DNA from: Lentisphaerota bacterium | GTDB lineage: Bacteria; Verrucomicrobiota; Kiritimatiellia; UBA8416; JAUUYL01 | Direction of reading: 5' to 3' | DNA length: 64,000 nucleotides | NCBI GenBank assembly: GCA_030590485.1 | Contig: JAUUYL010000002.1 | Coordinates: 33,162-97,161 of the forward strand | Shown: piece by piece, positions 47,869 through 57,730 of the stretch | Layout: the number at the start of each line of letters is the position of its first letter | How positions within the stretch are numbered: the first letter of the stretch is position 1 | Program-made: the position numbers and the translations under genes | The notes under the pieces: model-generated | Database searches by the model: none | What the model saw: the letters and a program-made list of their open reading frames with translations, nothing else | What the model was told of the DNA's origin: nothing

Positions 47869-50800
47869 CTACAGCCCATTGTCGATATCGCGCAACCACT
47901 CGTCGGTCACGAGCAAAGAATCCGGCTGATCGCCACTCATGACCTTCATGCCCGGCTGAATAACAGAATTGGCAGCCGAAAGAACGACTTCAGCCGTCCG
48001 CTCACCTAACTCAACTACAACCCCAGATGCTACCTTCTTAAGAATAACCGTCTTCGATGATTCACCCTTGATAATGTTATCCACCATCATGACCGTTATT
48101 TTCCCATTAGACGCAATGCCATGCATATCAGCGTCCACCCATATTCTCTGGCCTTCAGTCTTTAATACGTAACCGAAATCACCAAACTCACCTTCTTTTT
48201 CAACCGCCTTGCATGACCAGGGGATATCGCGCAAAGATGCCCGGCCAACACTCACTCCCATGCGCGGCGCACCAAAGATGACTTGAACATCACCCGTCAA
48301 CTCAGGGGTCCGTACTGTCGCAATCCTTCTGCCATTCAAATAAAACAATAACAAATCACCAAGCCTGCGAACCCGAATCGTATATTCTTTACCCATCCCC
48401 AACGGCGGCACTGAGCCTACCCATGCATCCCCATATGCAACCTTAGAGCTACGCGGAAAATTCATATACTGTGTCAACGACCTCGTCTTCGGCAAACTCA
48501 ACGAACGCCCCCCTATCCACAATCCACCGGATTCAGCACCTCCTAAGCCAAACGTCACACCGCCCATAATAGCCGGAGAAAAAACCTCCACCATAATATC
48601 TTTTACCCACGATTCCGGTTGCTCTTCAGACACAGACTCTATCCTGATATTAATATCACACTGAAAATTCCCCGACATCGAATGTGTGCTCGGGAGCATT
48701 GGATACCCGGCAGTTTTCTTCAAAGATGTCATCAGGCGACCGCCCGCCATCAGCTCCCAGTTCTTTGTGTTGACCGTCCATATCCCCTTTCGAAAATTCA
48801 GCCGGGAATACCCACTCCTCAATGAAGTCTGCCTCCAGCCTCGAACATCAGATAATACTCCAAGTTTAAGTGCCCGCTGCGACAACAATACGCCGGATTT
48901 AAACTCAAAAGCAGGAACCACAGACGGCACACCTCCCGATACAACCGCACGATATTGGGACAAGGGAATCTTCGCTCCAACACCCACGGAAGCCGCCAGC
49001 ACTTCACCACTCTTTGGATGCTTCAAAATACTGCCTATTGAATAAAGATAACCCTGCGGAGAAAAAGAAACGGGGAGATCCGCCTGCAATTGAAACTTAC
49101 CATCCTTGTTCTCCAGCACTTTCGCATAAGAGACCGAGTCGGCAACAACATCCCTTGCTTTCCATGGGTCAGTAGGTCGCAAACCTGCTACTGCACGTTC
49201 CTTATATTGGTTTACAGCGGAAACCAGACAGCTCCCGTCCAGGCCATCCCCCTTCGGGACCTTGCATATAAGATACTTGCCAGTCACAAATTCAACACGC
49301 CCAGCAAGAAGCGGCTTCGGTTCTCCTGCAAGGTTCTTTCTAAAGAAATACACAGGATGTCCTTTGCCAACCATTTTCCATTCAACACCCCCGCCCTTGC
49401 TCACCACAACTTCCTCACCACCCTTAGTAAGACCAACCACTTGGGCAAAAGCAACATCAGCGACATCAATATCAGCCAATCTGAAGTTGTCTATAAGTAT
49501 TGTCCCATATGCAAAGAACCGGATCCTGTCGAGAGTTTTGCCGTAATCTGTCGATCTTATTCCGTACCGAACGCTGTTCCCGTTGACGGTCAATGTCGCA
49601 CTGCTTTTGAAGCACCTGATCTCTATATGCTCGACCGCCCCATAACGATCTCCTGCAAGATCAGCAGGCATAACTAACCGGCCATCATGGTAAATCCCCT
49701 CTTTGTAACTCCCGTCTGTCCCCACCACAAAACTCAAATCACCCAAAGCAATGGATACGCCACCAACAGAGTCTCGAACAAGCTCCAGCGATAGCCCAAT
49801 AGCATCTCGCCCAATATCTACCACTCGCTCAAGGTGACCCATCCCAGTCAAAGCGTTCATCTTTTTATTATCGAGACCACGCGTCGAACCATCACGACTA
49901 AAAACCAACTTACCGTCCTTGTGAACCATCCGCCCGCCAGAACTGGCCCGCCATTTTTCATCAATCCCTACGGCAAAATCTTCAGCGACAATCCCTGAAC
50001 GATCCGATCCAGAAGCAATTGGCACAAAACTAAACCCCGGCAACATCTTACTCCCAATAAGAACACTCTGCCTGATAGACGGAGCAATAGCACCATCACC
50101 TAAATCAAAGATCAACTGTTTCTTACCTAACGCCTTAAAGGGATAAACACTCGTAACATTAATTCGGGCACCCAACGGCGTTCTTTTCCCATCAACAGAA
50201 TAGTACGTCTCGTCCTGAATAAACAAAGCCACTTGCCCATCGTCAAAGCCGTCCACATCAACAACACTCTCTACAAAACACTTAGTTCCATCCACCTGAA
50301 TGACCTTACCGTTACCAACATCAGTAACCGTGGGGTCATTGACAAGCATAGACGGATATTGCCTGTTCGCAAAATTAAATACAGAAGCATAACGCTCAAC
50401 AAATGCTGTCGCGGCATACTTTCCACGACACGCAATAAGCCGCGAGCATAATTCCTTGATATCTTTTCTTGCCTCATTCTGCATCTCTTTTTCTATGACC
50501 GCAATACAGGCTTCCGGCTTGGGGATCTTTGTTTCCGGCACACCCACTATTTTCCGCCATATCATGATAAACTCAACCATCGCCTTCTTCTCTACAGCAA
50601 GATCTCCGGCAGATGACGACACACGCTGATTTAACGCGGGTTCCAACATATGTCCTTCTATCTTCTTTAAAACACTTTGCGCCGCCAATAGATCGCCATC
50701 TCGAATGAAAAGAATTGTTCGCGCCACGGGTGAAAGACCCGATCTGACCTCGTCTTTGTCGGGTAAAGCCTCGCCTGCTTCTACCTTTACTTTCAAAAGC

Positions 50801-52050
50801 TTATCATGCAAATTCAAAAGCCGAACCATTGACAACACACTCTCCAACCTGGTTTTCTCCGGTACATTAAGATCATCTTCAATCGCTTCTTCCATCAAAT
50901 CAACAGCAACCTCACTGCGGGACGCCAATAATGCATTCACAACATCCACCGCCAATTGCTCAAGTGCTTTCTCCGACCTTTGCTTACTGATTAATGTACG
51001 TTGCTCCTCTAGCATATTCTTTTCTCTCTCGACTTGCGCAAGTTGCTTCTCTTTCTGCTCAGCTATTCCCTCAATCTTGTCCTTTCGAAGAACAGCAACC
51101 TCCGAACGCCGTTTAAGAGGGGCCGTTCGATATACCTCTATCGCTTCATCAAACTGCATCTTGTCCAGCAAATCATCGGCACGCTTATCAAGCGACGCAA
51201 GCACATCACGGCGCTCAGTGTTCATCGCTTGCATCGCCCCTTCTATCTTCCGAATCTCCGCGTCAAGCGACATAGTGATGGCCGTACTCCTTACACCGAC
51301 CGTCTTCTTGAACTCACGATATCTGGCCAGCACCGCTTCCTGATTCCCTGCATTCGCTTCGGCAAATTCAGTAACTTCCATATAAGCCGCTGCCAACTCT
51401 TGCCTCTCCGTCATGCTGCGAGCAATAAACGCAACAGCAACAACCAAGCCGAAAAACACTGCTATAAAAATACCAATCGCCGGTTTGCCCTTTGATTTCT
51501 GGTGCTGAATCGTACGCTTCTGAGAAATTCTCTGCTTACGGAGATCAAGAGCAGAAGCAGGCTCTACAGACTCATCGCCTTGCGACTCTGGCGATGGCTG
51601 TGATGGATCGGCAAACCCCTCGTTCTCAACGACAACCGGCACCGGACGCTCAATCTCTGTCTTAGGATTGGCCTCTGCGCTGAGCACGCGTATCGCATCG
51701 CCATCATCATTCTCATATTCTTCCAGCACGGTTGTTGCTGCCAATGCGTCCCGAGGGTTGCAAACTTCCATTCTGACATCCGCAATATTAATTATGTCAC
51801 CAATTGTCAGACGTCTCGATTTGACCCGACTGTTGTTAACACGAATGTCGGCCTCCTCCGTCAAGTCAGTCAGGGTAAATATATTGCCTCGCACACCAAT
51901 ACGGGCATGCATATCGGCCAACCCGGAAGAAGGAAGATGAATATCACAATGCGCGGCACTGCCTATAAAAGAAGCTTTCTCAACAACAAATAGTTGCCCG
52001 GCTTCCGGGCCCGACAATATCTTAACAGCGATTTGAGGTGTATCTGACAT
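47869..52050 (-). CDS. 1393-aa FHA-domain membrane protein with coiled-coil and large C-terminal region
   Basis: N-terminal FHA (FIGSAAHCDIHLPSSGLADMHARI..RVNNSRV), single TM (AIGIFIAVFFGLVVAVAFIA), Glu/Lys-rich coiled coil, LamG-like segments. Confidence 0.8.
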   Translation of the reverse strand: MSDTPQIAVKILSGPEAGQLFVVEKASFIGSAAHCDIHLPSSGLADMHARIGVRGNIFTLTDLTEEADIRVNNSRVKSRRLTIGDIINIADVRMEVCNPRDALAATTVLEEYENDDGDAIRVLSAEANPKTEIERPVPVVVENEGFADPSQPSPESQGDESVEPASALDLRKQRISQKRTIQHQKSKGKPAIGIFIAVFFGLVVAVAFIARSMTERQELAAAYMEVTEFAEANAGNQEAVLARYREFKKTVGVRSTAITMSLDAEIRKIEGAMQAMNTERRDVLASLDKRADDLLDKMQFDEAIEVYRTAPLKRRSEVAVLRKDKIEGIAEQKEKQLAQVEREKNMLEEQRTLISKQRSEKALEQLAVDVVNALLASRSEVAVDLMEEAIEDDLNVPEKTRLESVLSMVRLLNLHDKLLKVKVEAGEALPDKDEVRSGLSPVARTILFIRDGDLLAAQSVLKKIEGHMLEPALNQRVSSSAGDLAVEKKAMVEFIMIWRKIVGVPETKIPKPEACIAVIEKEMQNEARKDIKELCSRLIACRGKYAATAFVERYASVFNFANRQYPSMLVNDPTVTDVGNGKVIQVDGTKCFVESVVDVDGFDDGQVALFIQDETYYSVDGKRTPLGARINVTSVYPFKALGKKQLIFDLGDGAIAPSIRQSVLIGSKMLPGFSFVPIASGSDRSGIVAEDFAVGIDEKWRASSGGRMVHKDGKLVFSRDGSTRGLDNKKMNALTGMGHLERVVDIGRDAIGLSLELVRDSVGGVSIALGDLSFVVGTDGSYKEGIYHDGRLVMPADLAGDRYGAVEHIEIRCFKSSATLTVNGNSVRYGIRSTDYGKTLDRIRFFAYGTILIDNFRLADIDVADVAFAQVVGLTKGGEEVVVSKGGGVEWKMVGKGHPVYFFRKNLAGEPKPLLAGRVEFVTGKYLICKVPKGDGLDGSCLVSAVNQYKERAVAGLRPTDPWKARDVVADSVSYAKVLENKDGKFQLQADLPVSFSPQGYLYSIGSILKHPKSGEVLAASVGVGAKIPLSQYRAVVSGGVPSVVPAFEFKSGVLLSQRALKLGVLSDVRGWRQTSLRSGYSRLNFRKGIWTVNTKNWELMAGGRLMTSLKKTAGYPMLPSTHSMSGNFQCDINIRIESVSEEQPESWVKDIMVEVFSPAIMGGVTFGLGGAESGGLWIGGRSLSLPKTRSLTQYMNFPRSSKVAYGDAWVGSVPPLGMGKEYTIRVRRLGDLLLFYLNGRRIATVRTPELTGDVQVIFGAPRMGVSVGRASLRDIPWSCKAVEKEGEFGDFGYVLKTEGQRIWVDADMHGIASNGKITVMMVDNIIKGESSKTVILKKVASGVVVELGERTAEVVLSAANSVIQPGMKVMSGDQPDSLLVTDEWLRDIDNGL

Positions 52051-52109
52051 AGCGCATCATCAATCCATATTAGGAAATTCAGAGTTCAAGGTGGGATTTT
52101 ACAATAATA

Positions 52110-53336
52110 CTAAGACGAAAGTCGAGCCTTCACGGCATCAATCAGACTCGATAGCGAAAGCGGTTTCTGTATACACGTATGATATTCACTAACACCGATG
52201 ATTTCCTTCATTTCCTCGCTTATAACGAAACCAGTACAGAAAATGATGTGAGGCATGACCCAGCTCTTCTGCTCGCAAACTCTCTCGATTTCCATGAAGG
52301 CTTCCTCGCCATTCATCACCGGCATGCTCACATCCATGATGATAACACCATGATGACGCATCGAAAAAAGATCCAAAGCCGTCTTACCGTCTCCAGCAGG
52401 ATCGATTGTCTTGCTTGATAGAGAACTCGTAAGAGCATCAACAAAAATTCCTCTCAGCGTCTCCTCGTCATCAACCACAAGAATTCTATCAAAGTCAGCC
52501 TCTATCAATTCCTTAGGCTCCTCGATATCATATCTTGCCTGACCATCAGAAGACACAACTTCTTCGAGAGATTGCTCCTGACGAAGTTGATCAAGTAGCA
52601 CCACGATTCTATTCAGCTGCTTCTTGTATTCCTTATTGTCATCCATCTCGGACATGCATGTCAGAATCTGGAGCGGATTATTAAATCCATGCAAAAGAGT
52701 GGAGATAGTATCAATACGCGCCTGCACCTTTTCCGCTTCAATCAACATGTCGTTGGCATGCTTCAGACCATCCTCAGCCTGCTTGCGCAAAGTGACATCC
52801 CTGATAAAAAAACATAGCGATGTTTCCTTGCGACTCTTCAGGCGGTTGACAACGATATCACCATTGAAACGTGTATCATCGCTACAAATACATACAGCCT
52901 CCAACACTGTAAATTTCTTGTTGGTGACATTCTTTCGGATAATCTTCATAAGCTCGATATCGGCACCTGACATCAAATCAACGATGTTGACATCTGCAAG
53001 CTCTTCCTTGCCCCATTTAAACATATGCTCAGCACGCGCGTTAGCTTCAAAAACAGTACCATTCATATCGGTAATCAAAACAGCATCATAAATACTATGA
53101 AGCAACTCATCATACTTGGCGTCACCTGCCTGCTCAAGGCGCTCGACATGGGCAGCGGGCGGTTCGACAACCTGTTGAGTAATGCTCAGACGATCAAGAT
53201 CGGCACCGTCAAAATAAACCTGTTGCCTAGGCTGACGGGTCGTTGCAGGATTCTGATGTATATCGGTGTCTCCATAATCCACAGATACCATCCGGCCCAA
53301 AGCCGCATTATAAACTTTTCTCGGTTTCTTAGCCAT
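52110..53336 (-). CDS. PAS - degenerate DHp - receiver signalling protein
   Basis: PAS (VLITDMNGTVFEANARAEHMF), LLHGFNNPLQIL H-box-like segment, receiver (ILVVDDEETLRGIF..VIIMDVSMPVMNGEEA). No recognisable HATPase N/G boxes. Confidence 0.85.
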   Translation of the reverse strand: MAKKPRKVYNAALGRMVSVDYGDTDIHQNPATTRQPRQQVYFDGADLDRLSITQQVVEPPAAHVERLEQAGDAKYDELLHSIYDAVLITDMNGTVFEANARAEHMFKWGKEELADVNIVDLMSGADIELMKIIRKNVTNKKFTVLEAVCICSDDTRFNGDIVVNRLKSRKETSLCFFIRDVTLRKQAEDGLKHANDMLIEAEKVQARIDTISTLLHGFNNPLQILTCMSEMDDNKEYKKQLNRIVVLLDQLRQEQSLEEVVSSDGQARYDIEEPKELIEADFDRILVVDDEETLRGIFVDALTSSLSSKTIDPAGDGKTALDLFSMRHHGVIIMDVSMPVMNGEEAFMEIERVCEQKSWVMPHIIFCTGFVISEEMKEIIGVSEYHTCIQKPLSLSSLIDAVKARLSS

Positions 53337-53384
53337 TAAAGCCCCGACTTTGCGTCAGATAACGCAAAAAATACACACTTTACA

Positions 53385-54158
53385 TCACCCAGTAAGCGCC
53401 CTAAGCACTTCCCCTGGATTACTGTCTTTCAACAGACTCTCACCCACTAGAAATCCACTATATTGCAATCTTTTAAGCTTTTCAATATCAGATTGCCTTT
53501 TTATTCCACTTTCTGCAATAGCCAATCTGCCATCTGGAATCAAAGCAGCAAGACCCTCTGCCACAGCTAAATCAGTCTTTAACGTTCTCAAATCCCTGCT
53601 GTTTACACCTATAATTGCTTTTTTCAACCCAATAACAGCCTCAAGTTCATCCTTCGAATGCGCTTCAGCCAGCACATCCAACCCGCAATTGATGGCAACA
53701 TCATACAATTCATGCATCTGCCCTAAATCAAGCCCCGCCGCTATCAGTAATATTACATCCGCGCCCCATGCGGCGCCTTCATACACCTGATAAGCGTCAC
53801 AAATGAAATCTTTTCTAAGAATCGGTAAATCCACAACCGCCCGTACCGCTCGCAAATCATCTGCAGACCCCATGAAATGATTGGGCTCAGTCAGCACAGA
53901 AATACCAACTGCTCCAGACGCAGCATAAAGCGTCGCTAACTCTGCAGGTCTGTAATCTTCCCTCAAACACCCAGCTGATGGACTGGCCTTCTTCACCTCA
54001 GCAATAACCTTCGTTCCTGAAGCCTGACCCAACTTATTCACCAAACTATGATGCACCCTGCCCCTAGCCAGCTCTTTGAGTTCATCAATAGAGACCTCAC
54101 GCCGGGCCCGTTCAACATCAGCCCGCCTCTCTTCAAATATCTGTTCAAGAATACTCAT
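53385..54158 (-). CDS. trpC: Indole-3-glycerol phosphate synthase
   Basis: VIAEVKKASPSAG; ILRKDFICDAYQVYEG; GVNSRDLRT. Confidence 0.96.
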   Translation of the reverse strand: MSILEQIFEERRADVERARREVSIDELKELARGRVHHSLVNKLGQASGTKVIAEVKKASPSAGCLREDYRPAELATLYAASGAVGISVLTEPNHFMGSADDLRAVRAVVDLPILRKDFICDAYQVYEGAAWGADVILLIAAGLDLGQMHELYDVAINCGLDVLAEAHSKDELEAVIGLKKAIIGVNSRDLRTLKTDLAVAEGLAALIPDGRLAIAESGIKRQSDIEKLKRLQYSGFLVGESLLKDSNPGEVLRALTG

Positions 54159-54207
54159 AATCGCCTACGCTCTACTCCCTTGTTCCCTATTTCCTATCCC
54201 CTATTGC

Positions 54208-55215
54208 CTATAAATTAGTTATTTCAATCAGTTTGGACAGCACATCAGCAGCCTTCCCGCTATCGATAGATTCCTGCGCCTTCGCAAATCCCTGACTCAT
54301 GTCTTCTGCCGCCCCTCCTGCAACAATTGCGGCTGAGGCATTCAAGCAAACAATGTCTCTGCAAGGACCCTTCTCTCCTCCCAATACTTTCCTTGCGATA
54401 GCGGCATTTTCAGAAGGGTCACCGCCTTTAAGGTCTATTGCGGAAGCATACTCACCTATTAACTCTTTTGGATCAAAATCATAACTCTTGACTACGCCGT
54501 CCTTCAGCTCACTGATCCGAGATACACCTGTCGTTGAGATCTCATCTAAACCATCACTTCCATGAACAATAAAAACCCGCTTGCTTCCCATCAGATTCAG
54601 CACATTCGCGAAAAGATCCGTCAACCCTGCTGTGAACACACCAAGAACCTGATTCTTTGCTCCGGCAGGATTCGTGAGCGGCCCCAGCATGTTGAACATC
54701 GTCCGCACGCCCAGCTCTTTGCGCGCCGGCATGGCGTATTTCATCGCAGGATGCATCTTAGGCGCAAACATAAAACCAAGACCCGCCTCCTTAATGCAAC
54801 GGCCAACAACTTCCGGTTCTACCTCCAGATTGACACCAAGCTCCATCAACACATCCGCAGAACCACATTTACTCGAGACAGAACGATTCCCGTGCTTGGC
54901 AACAGGAACCTCTGCGCCAGCAGCCACAAAGCCTGCCGTAGTAGAAATATTAAATGTATTACTGTTGTCTCCGCCTGTACCACATGTGTCGACAACGTTC
55001 AGATCGCCCACGTCGATCTGAACCGCGTGCTTGCGCATCGATAATGCACCTCCAGCAATCTCTTCAGGCGTCTCGCCTTTCATGCGAAGAGCAATGAGGA
55101 ATCCGGCAATCTGAACAGATGTCGCGTCTCCGGACATAATAACATCAAAAGCAGACTCCATATCCTTTTGAGACAAATGATCGCCAGCCATTACTCTTTC
55201 CAAATACTCCTTCAT
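54208..55215 (-). CDS. trpD: Anthranilate phosphoribosyltransferase
   Basis: DTCGTGGDNSNTFNISTTA; VAKHGNRSVSSKCGSADVLMELG. Confidence 0.97.
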   Translation of the reverse strand: MKEYLERVMAGDHLSQKDMESAFDVIMSGDATSVQIAGFLIALRMKGETPEEIAGGALSMRKHAVQIDVGDLNVVDTCGTGGDNSNTFNISTTAGFVAAGAEVPVAKHGNRSVSSKCGSADVLMELGVNLEVEPEVVGRCIKEAGLGFMFAPKMHPAMKYAMPARKELGVRTMFNMLGPLTNPAGAKNQVLGVFTAGLTDLFANVLNLMGSKRVFIVHGSDGLDEISTTGVSRISELKDGVVKSYDFDPKELIGEYASAIDLKGGDPSENAAIARKVLGGEKGPCRDIVCLNASAAIVAGGAAEDMSQGFAKAQESIDSGKAADVLSKLIEITNL

Positions 55216-55250
55216 AAACTCACCTCACTCAACGACTCACACGGCTTAAA

Positions 55251-55268
55251 CGCCTTCAACGCCTTCAA
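55251..55268. repeat. Short tandem repeat, 2 x CGCCTTCAA, overlapping the trpG stop codon
   Basis: Read directly: CGCCTTCAACGCCTTCAACGACC. Confidence 0.9.
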
Positions 55269-55843
55269 CGACCATCAACAATCTGCAAAAAATTCTTTAA
55301 GAATCTGGCGCCGCTACTGGTCAATACGGATTCAGGATGAAACTGTACACCATATGTCTTGTGCTCCACATGATGCATACCCATGATCTCATCATCACTC
55401 TCACTCATCGCATCCACAACAAGCTCCGCAGGAAGAGTGTCCCTTACTACCGACAGAGAATGATACCTGCCTGCCTGGAACGGATCTTTCATGCCCCGAT
55501 ATAAATCCGCCTTATCGTGTTTAACCAGCGACACCTTTCCATGCATTATCCTCTTTGCGTTAGACACAACCGCACCAAACGCAACCGCAATTGACTGATG
55601 CCCCAAACATACACCGAGAAGAGGGACCACCCCCGACATACGCTTAATAAGCTCCACAGAGATTCCCGCCTCATTTGGCGTGCAAGGCCCCGGCGATATC
55701 ACAATGCCATCCGGATGCAAGCCAACAACTTCGTCCACAGAAATCTCATCATTCCGAAAGACTTTCAAGTCACCACCCTGCTCAGCCATCATCTGCACAA
55801 GGTTATAAGTGAACGAATCATAATTATCGATTAATACTATCAT
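55265..55843 (-). CDS. trpG: Anthranilate synthase component II (glutamine amidotransferase)
   Basis: LIDNYDSFTYNLVQ; ISPGPCTPNEAG; LGVCLGHQSIA; GVQFHPESVLT. Confidence 0.96.
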   Translation of the reverse strand: MIVLIDNYDSFTYNLVQMMAEQGGDLKVFRNDEISVDEVVGLHPDGIVISPGPCTPNEAGISVELIKRMSGVVPLLGVCLGHQSIAVAFGAVVSNAKRIMHGKVSLVKHDKADLYRGMKDPFQAGRYHSLSVVRDTLPAELVVDAMSESDDEIMGMHHVEHKTYGVQFHPESVLTSSGARFLKNFLQIVDGR

Positions 55844-55924
55844 TGCCGATTTTTCGACGCTTCAGCCGTCTTCCTGGATTGAGTCATTATAGCTGCCAAT
55901 TGACCTGCTTCATCCAATAAATCT

Positions 55925-57385
55925 TTACTCCTCGTGTTTTATTTCCAGGCCCGCCGCCGCCAGCTCAACAGCCTTCTGCATCCCCCGCGCCTTATGCCCT
56001 GTTTCCTCAAGCTCTTTTTGCGGATCTGAATCGAAGACTATACCCGCTCCAGCCTGAACAGCTACCTTACCTTTCCCCACCTCCAATGTCCTGATCGTAA
56101 TCGCAAGGTCCATGTTTCCATCATAACTTACATATCCAACCGCACCACCATACGCACCACGCGGCCCCGGTTCAAGTTCGTGAATAATTTCCATCGCACG
56201 TATCTTCGGCGCGCCACTCAAAGTTCCGGCAGGAAATGTAGCTCCAATTACATCATAAGCATCATACTCAGGCCTTAATGTCCCCTCAACATGAGAAACC
56301 ATATGCATTACATGACTATATCGTTCTATCACCATGTAATCCGTAACTTTTACGCTCCCGGATTCAGCCACCCTGCCAATATCATTCCGACCCAGATCAA
56401 CTAACATCACATGCTCCGCCTTCTCCTTCTCATCGGCTAACAATTCGCGTTCAAGCTCTACATCCCGCTCATCATTCTCACCTCTCGGCCGTGTTCCGGC
56501 AATGGGCCGCAACTCAACTCGCGATCCTGTAAGACGAACCATTACTTCAGGTGAAGAGCCAACAAGCGTCTGTTCGCCTATCTTCAGGAAAAACGTATAA
56601 GGTGATGGATTCAACAATCGCAAGGCCCTGTACAACTGAACCGGCGAGATATCAACATCTGCAGTGAAGCGCTGACTCAACACAACTTGTATTATATCGC
56701 CATCATAAATATACTTCTTGGCTCGCTCAACCATACCCTTGTAAGCATCCGGCTCCATATTGGAAACAAATTCCACAGGGGCAACACATTCCGAAGCCGG
56801 CATCCTGACCGACTGTTCCAATACCGCCACAATGCCATCAACCCGCTTCACCGCTTGGTCATAGACATCTCCAACCTCTGAACCTGGAACCCTGGAACCT
56901 AAAGTGGTCGTCACAACCACTTTAACCGTATGTTTAACATTATCAAATACAATGACCTGATTCGCTTTCAGGAACTTGCTCTGGACAACAATATCATCCG
57001 ACGCCTTGGGCTCCGGCATATTTTCAAACTCACAAACACCCTCATAGCCAATATATCCCACCGCACCGCCAAAAAACCTTGGTAAGCCATCGATCTGCGC
57101 AACTTTTATGTCCTTGTAAACACTTCTCAGCGACTCCAACCCGCCCGTGGCGCCAGACGTATGGTCCACCTCAAGAAATAGCTCAGGATCAACACCTATA
57201 AAGGAATACCGTCCCCAGGTCTCGCCGCCTTCCATACTTTCCAGTAGAAAAACGTTCTCCCTATCCGCAAAACGTTGCAACACAGACACGGGCGTTTCTT
57301 CGTCAGCCAGAATCTCCCTGTACACAGGAACAACATCATACTTCTGAGCCAACTTAATATATTCATCTTTGTCCGGATAAATCAT
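55925..57385 (-). CDS. trpE: Anthranilate synthase component I
   Basis: VVLSQRFTADVDISPVQLYRALRLLNPSPYTFFL; PIAGTRPRG; ERYSHVMHMVSHVEG; GTLSGAPKIRAMEIIHELEP. Start MIYPDKDEY at 57385 preferred. Confidence 0.96.
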   Translation of the reverse strand: MIYPDKDEYIKLAQKYDVVPVYREILADEETPVSVLQRFADRENVFLLESMEGGETWGRYSFIGVDPELFLEVDHTSGATGGLESLRSVYKDIKVAQIDGLPRFFGGAVGYIGYEGVCEFENMPEPKASDDIVVQSKFLKANQVIVFDNVKHTVKVVVTTTLGSRVPGSEVGDVYDQAVKRVDGIVAVLEQSVRMPASECVAPVEFVSNMEPDAYKGMVERAKKYIYDGDIIQVVLSQRFTADVDISPVQLYRALRLLNPSPYTFFLKIGEQTLVGSSPEVMVRLTGSRVELRPIAGTRPRGENDERDVELERELLADEKEKAEHVMLVDLGRNDIGRVAESGSVKVTDYMVIERYSHVMHMVSHVEGTLRPEYDAYDVIGATFPAGTLSGAPKIRAMEIIHELEPGPRGAYGGAVGYVSYDGNMDLAITIRTLEVGKGKVAVQAGAGIVFDSDPQKELEETGHKARGMQKAVELAAAGLEIKHEE

Positions 57386-57581
57386 GAGCAAATCTCTACA
57401 CCCTACAGACCGAAAAAGCAATATAAATAGACGTTGTCTGAAAAGGTTTTGGACAACTATATGGTTTATGTTCAATGGTTTATGTTTGGTTTTTCAGAAT
57501 ACACGCAACTCGCAGGGACCATGCCTATGGCTTGGCAGGCGCTCGCCCTCCAGATGACAGGCTCTGCCCACCGTCCACAGC

Positions 57582-57602
57582 CCACTGTCCACTGTCCACT
57601 GT
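57582..57602. repeat. Short tandem repeat, 3 x CCACTGT, upstream of trpE
   Basis: Read directly: ..CCCACTGTCCACTGTCCACTGTCTC.. Confidence 0.9.
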
Positions 57603-57730
57603 CTCTCCTGCTCTGCGTTCTCGGGCCCTCGAGGCGGGGACGCCGGGCGCGAAATCCTTCGCAACGCAAAATCCTCTCATCACTTCGCCCTTGACCCTCA
57701 CCCCCTACAACTTCTAATCTATCTCTAACT

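Noticed and set aside
50705-51495. Ser-rich plus-strand ORF of 212 aa and neighbouring 153-aa ORF
   Set aside because: Antisense shadow of the coiled-coil-coding FHA gene; low-complexity composition explains the open frame.
57434-57717. Overlapping ORFs between trpE and the YggT-like gene
   Set aside because: Composed partly of tandem repeats (CCACTGT)n and present in several frames and both strands; no coding support.
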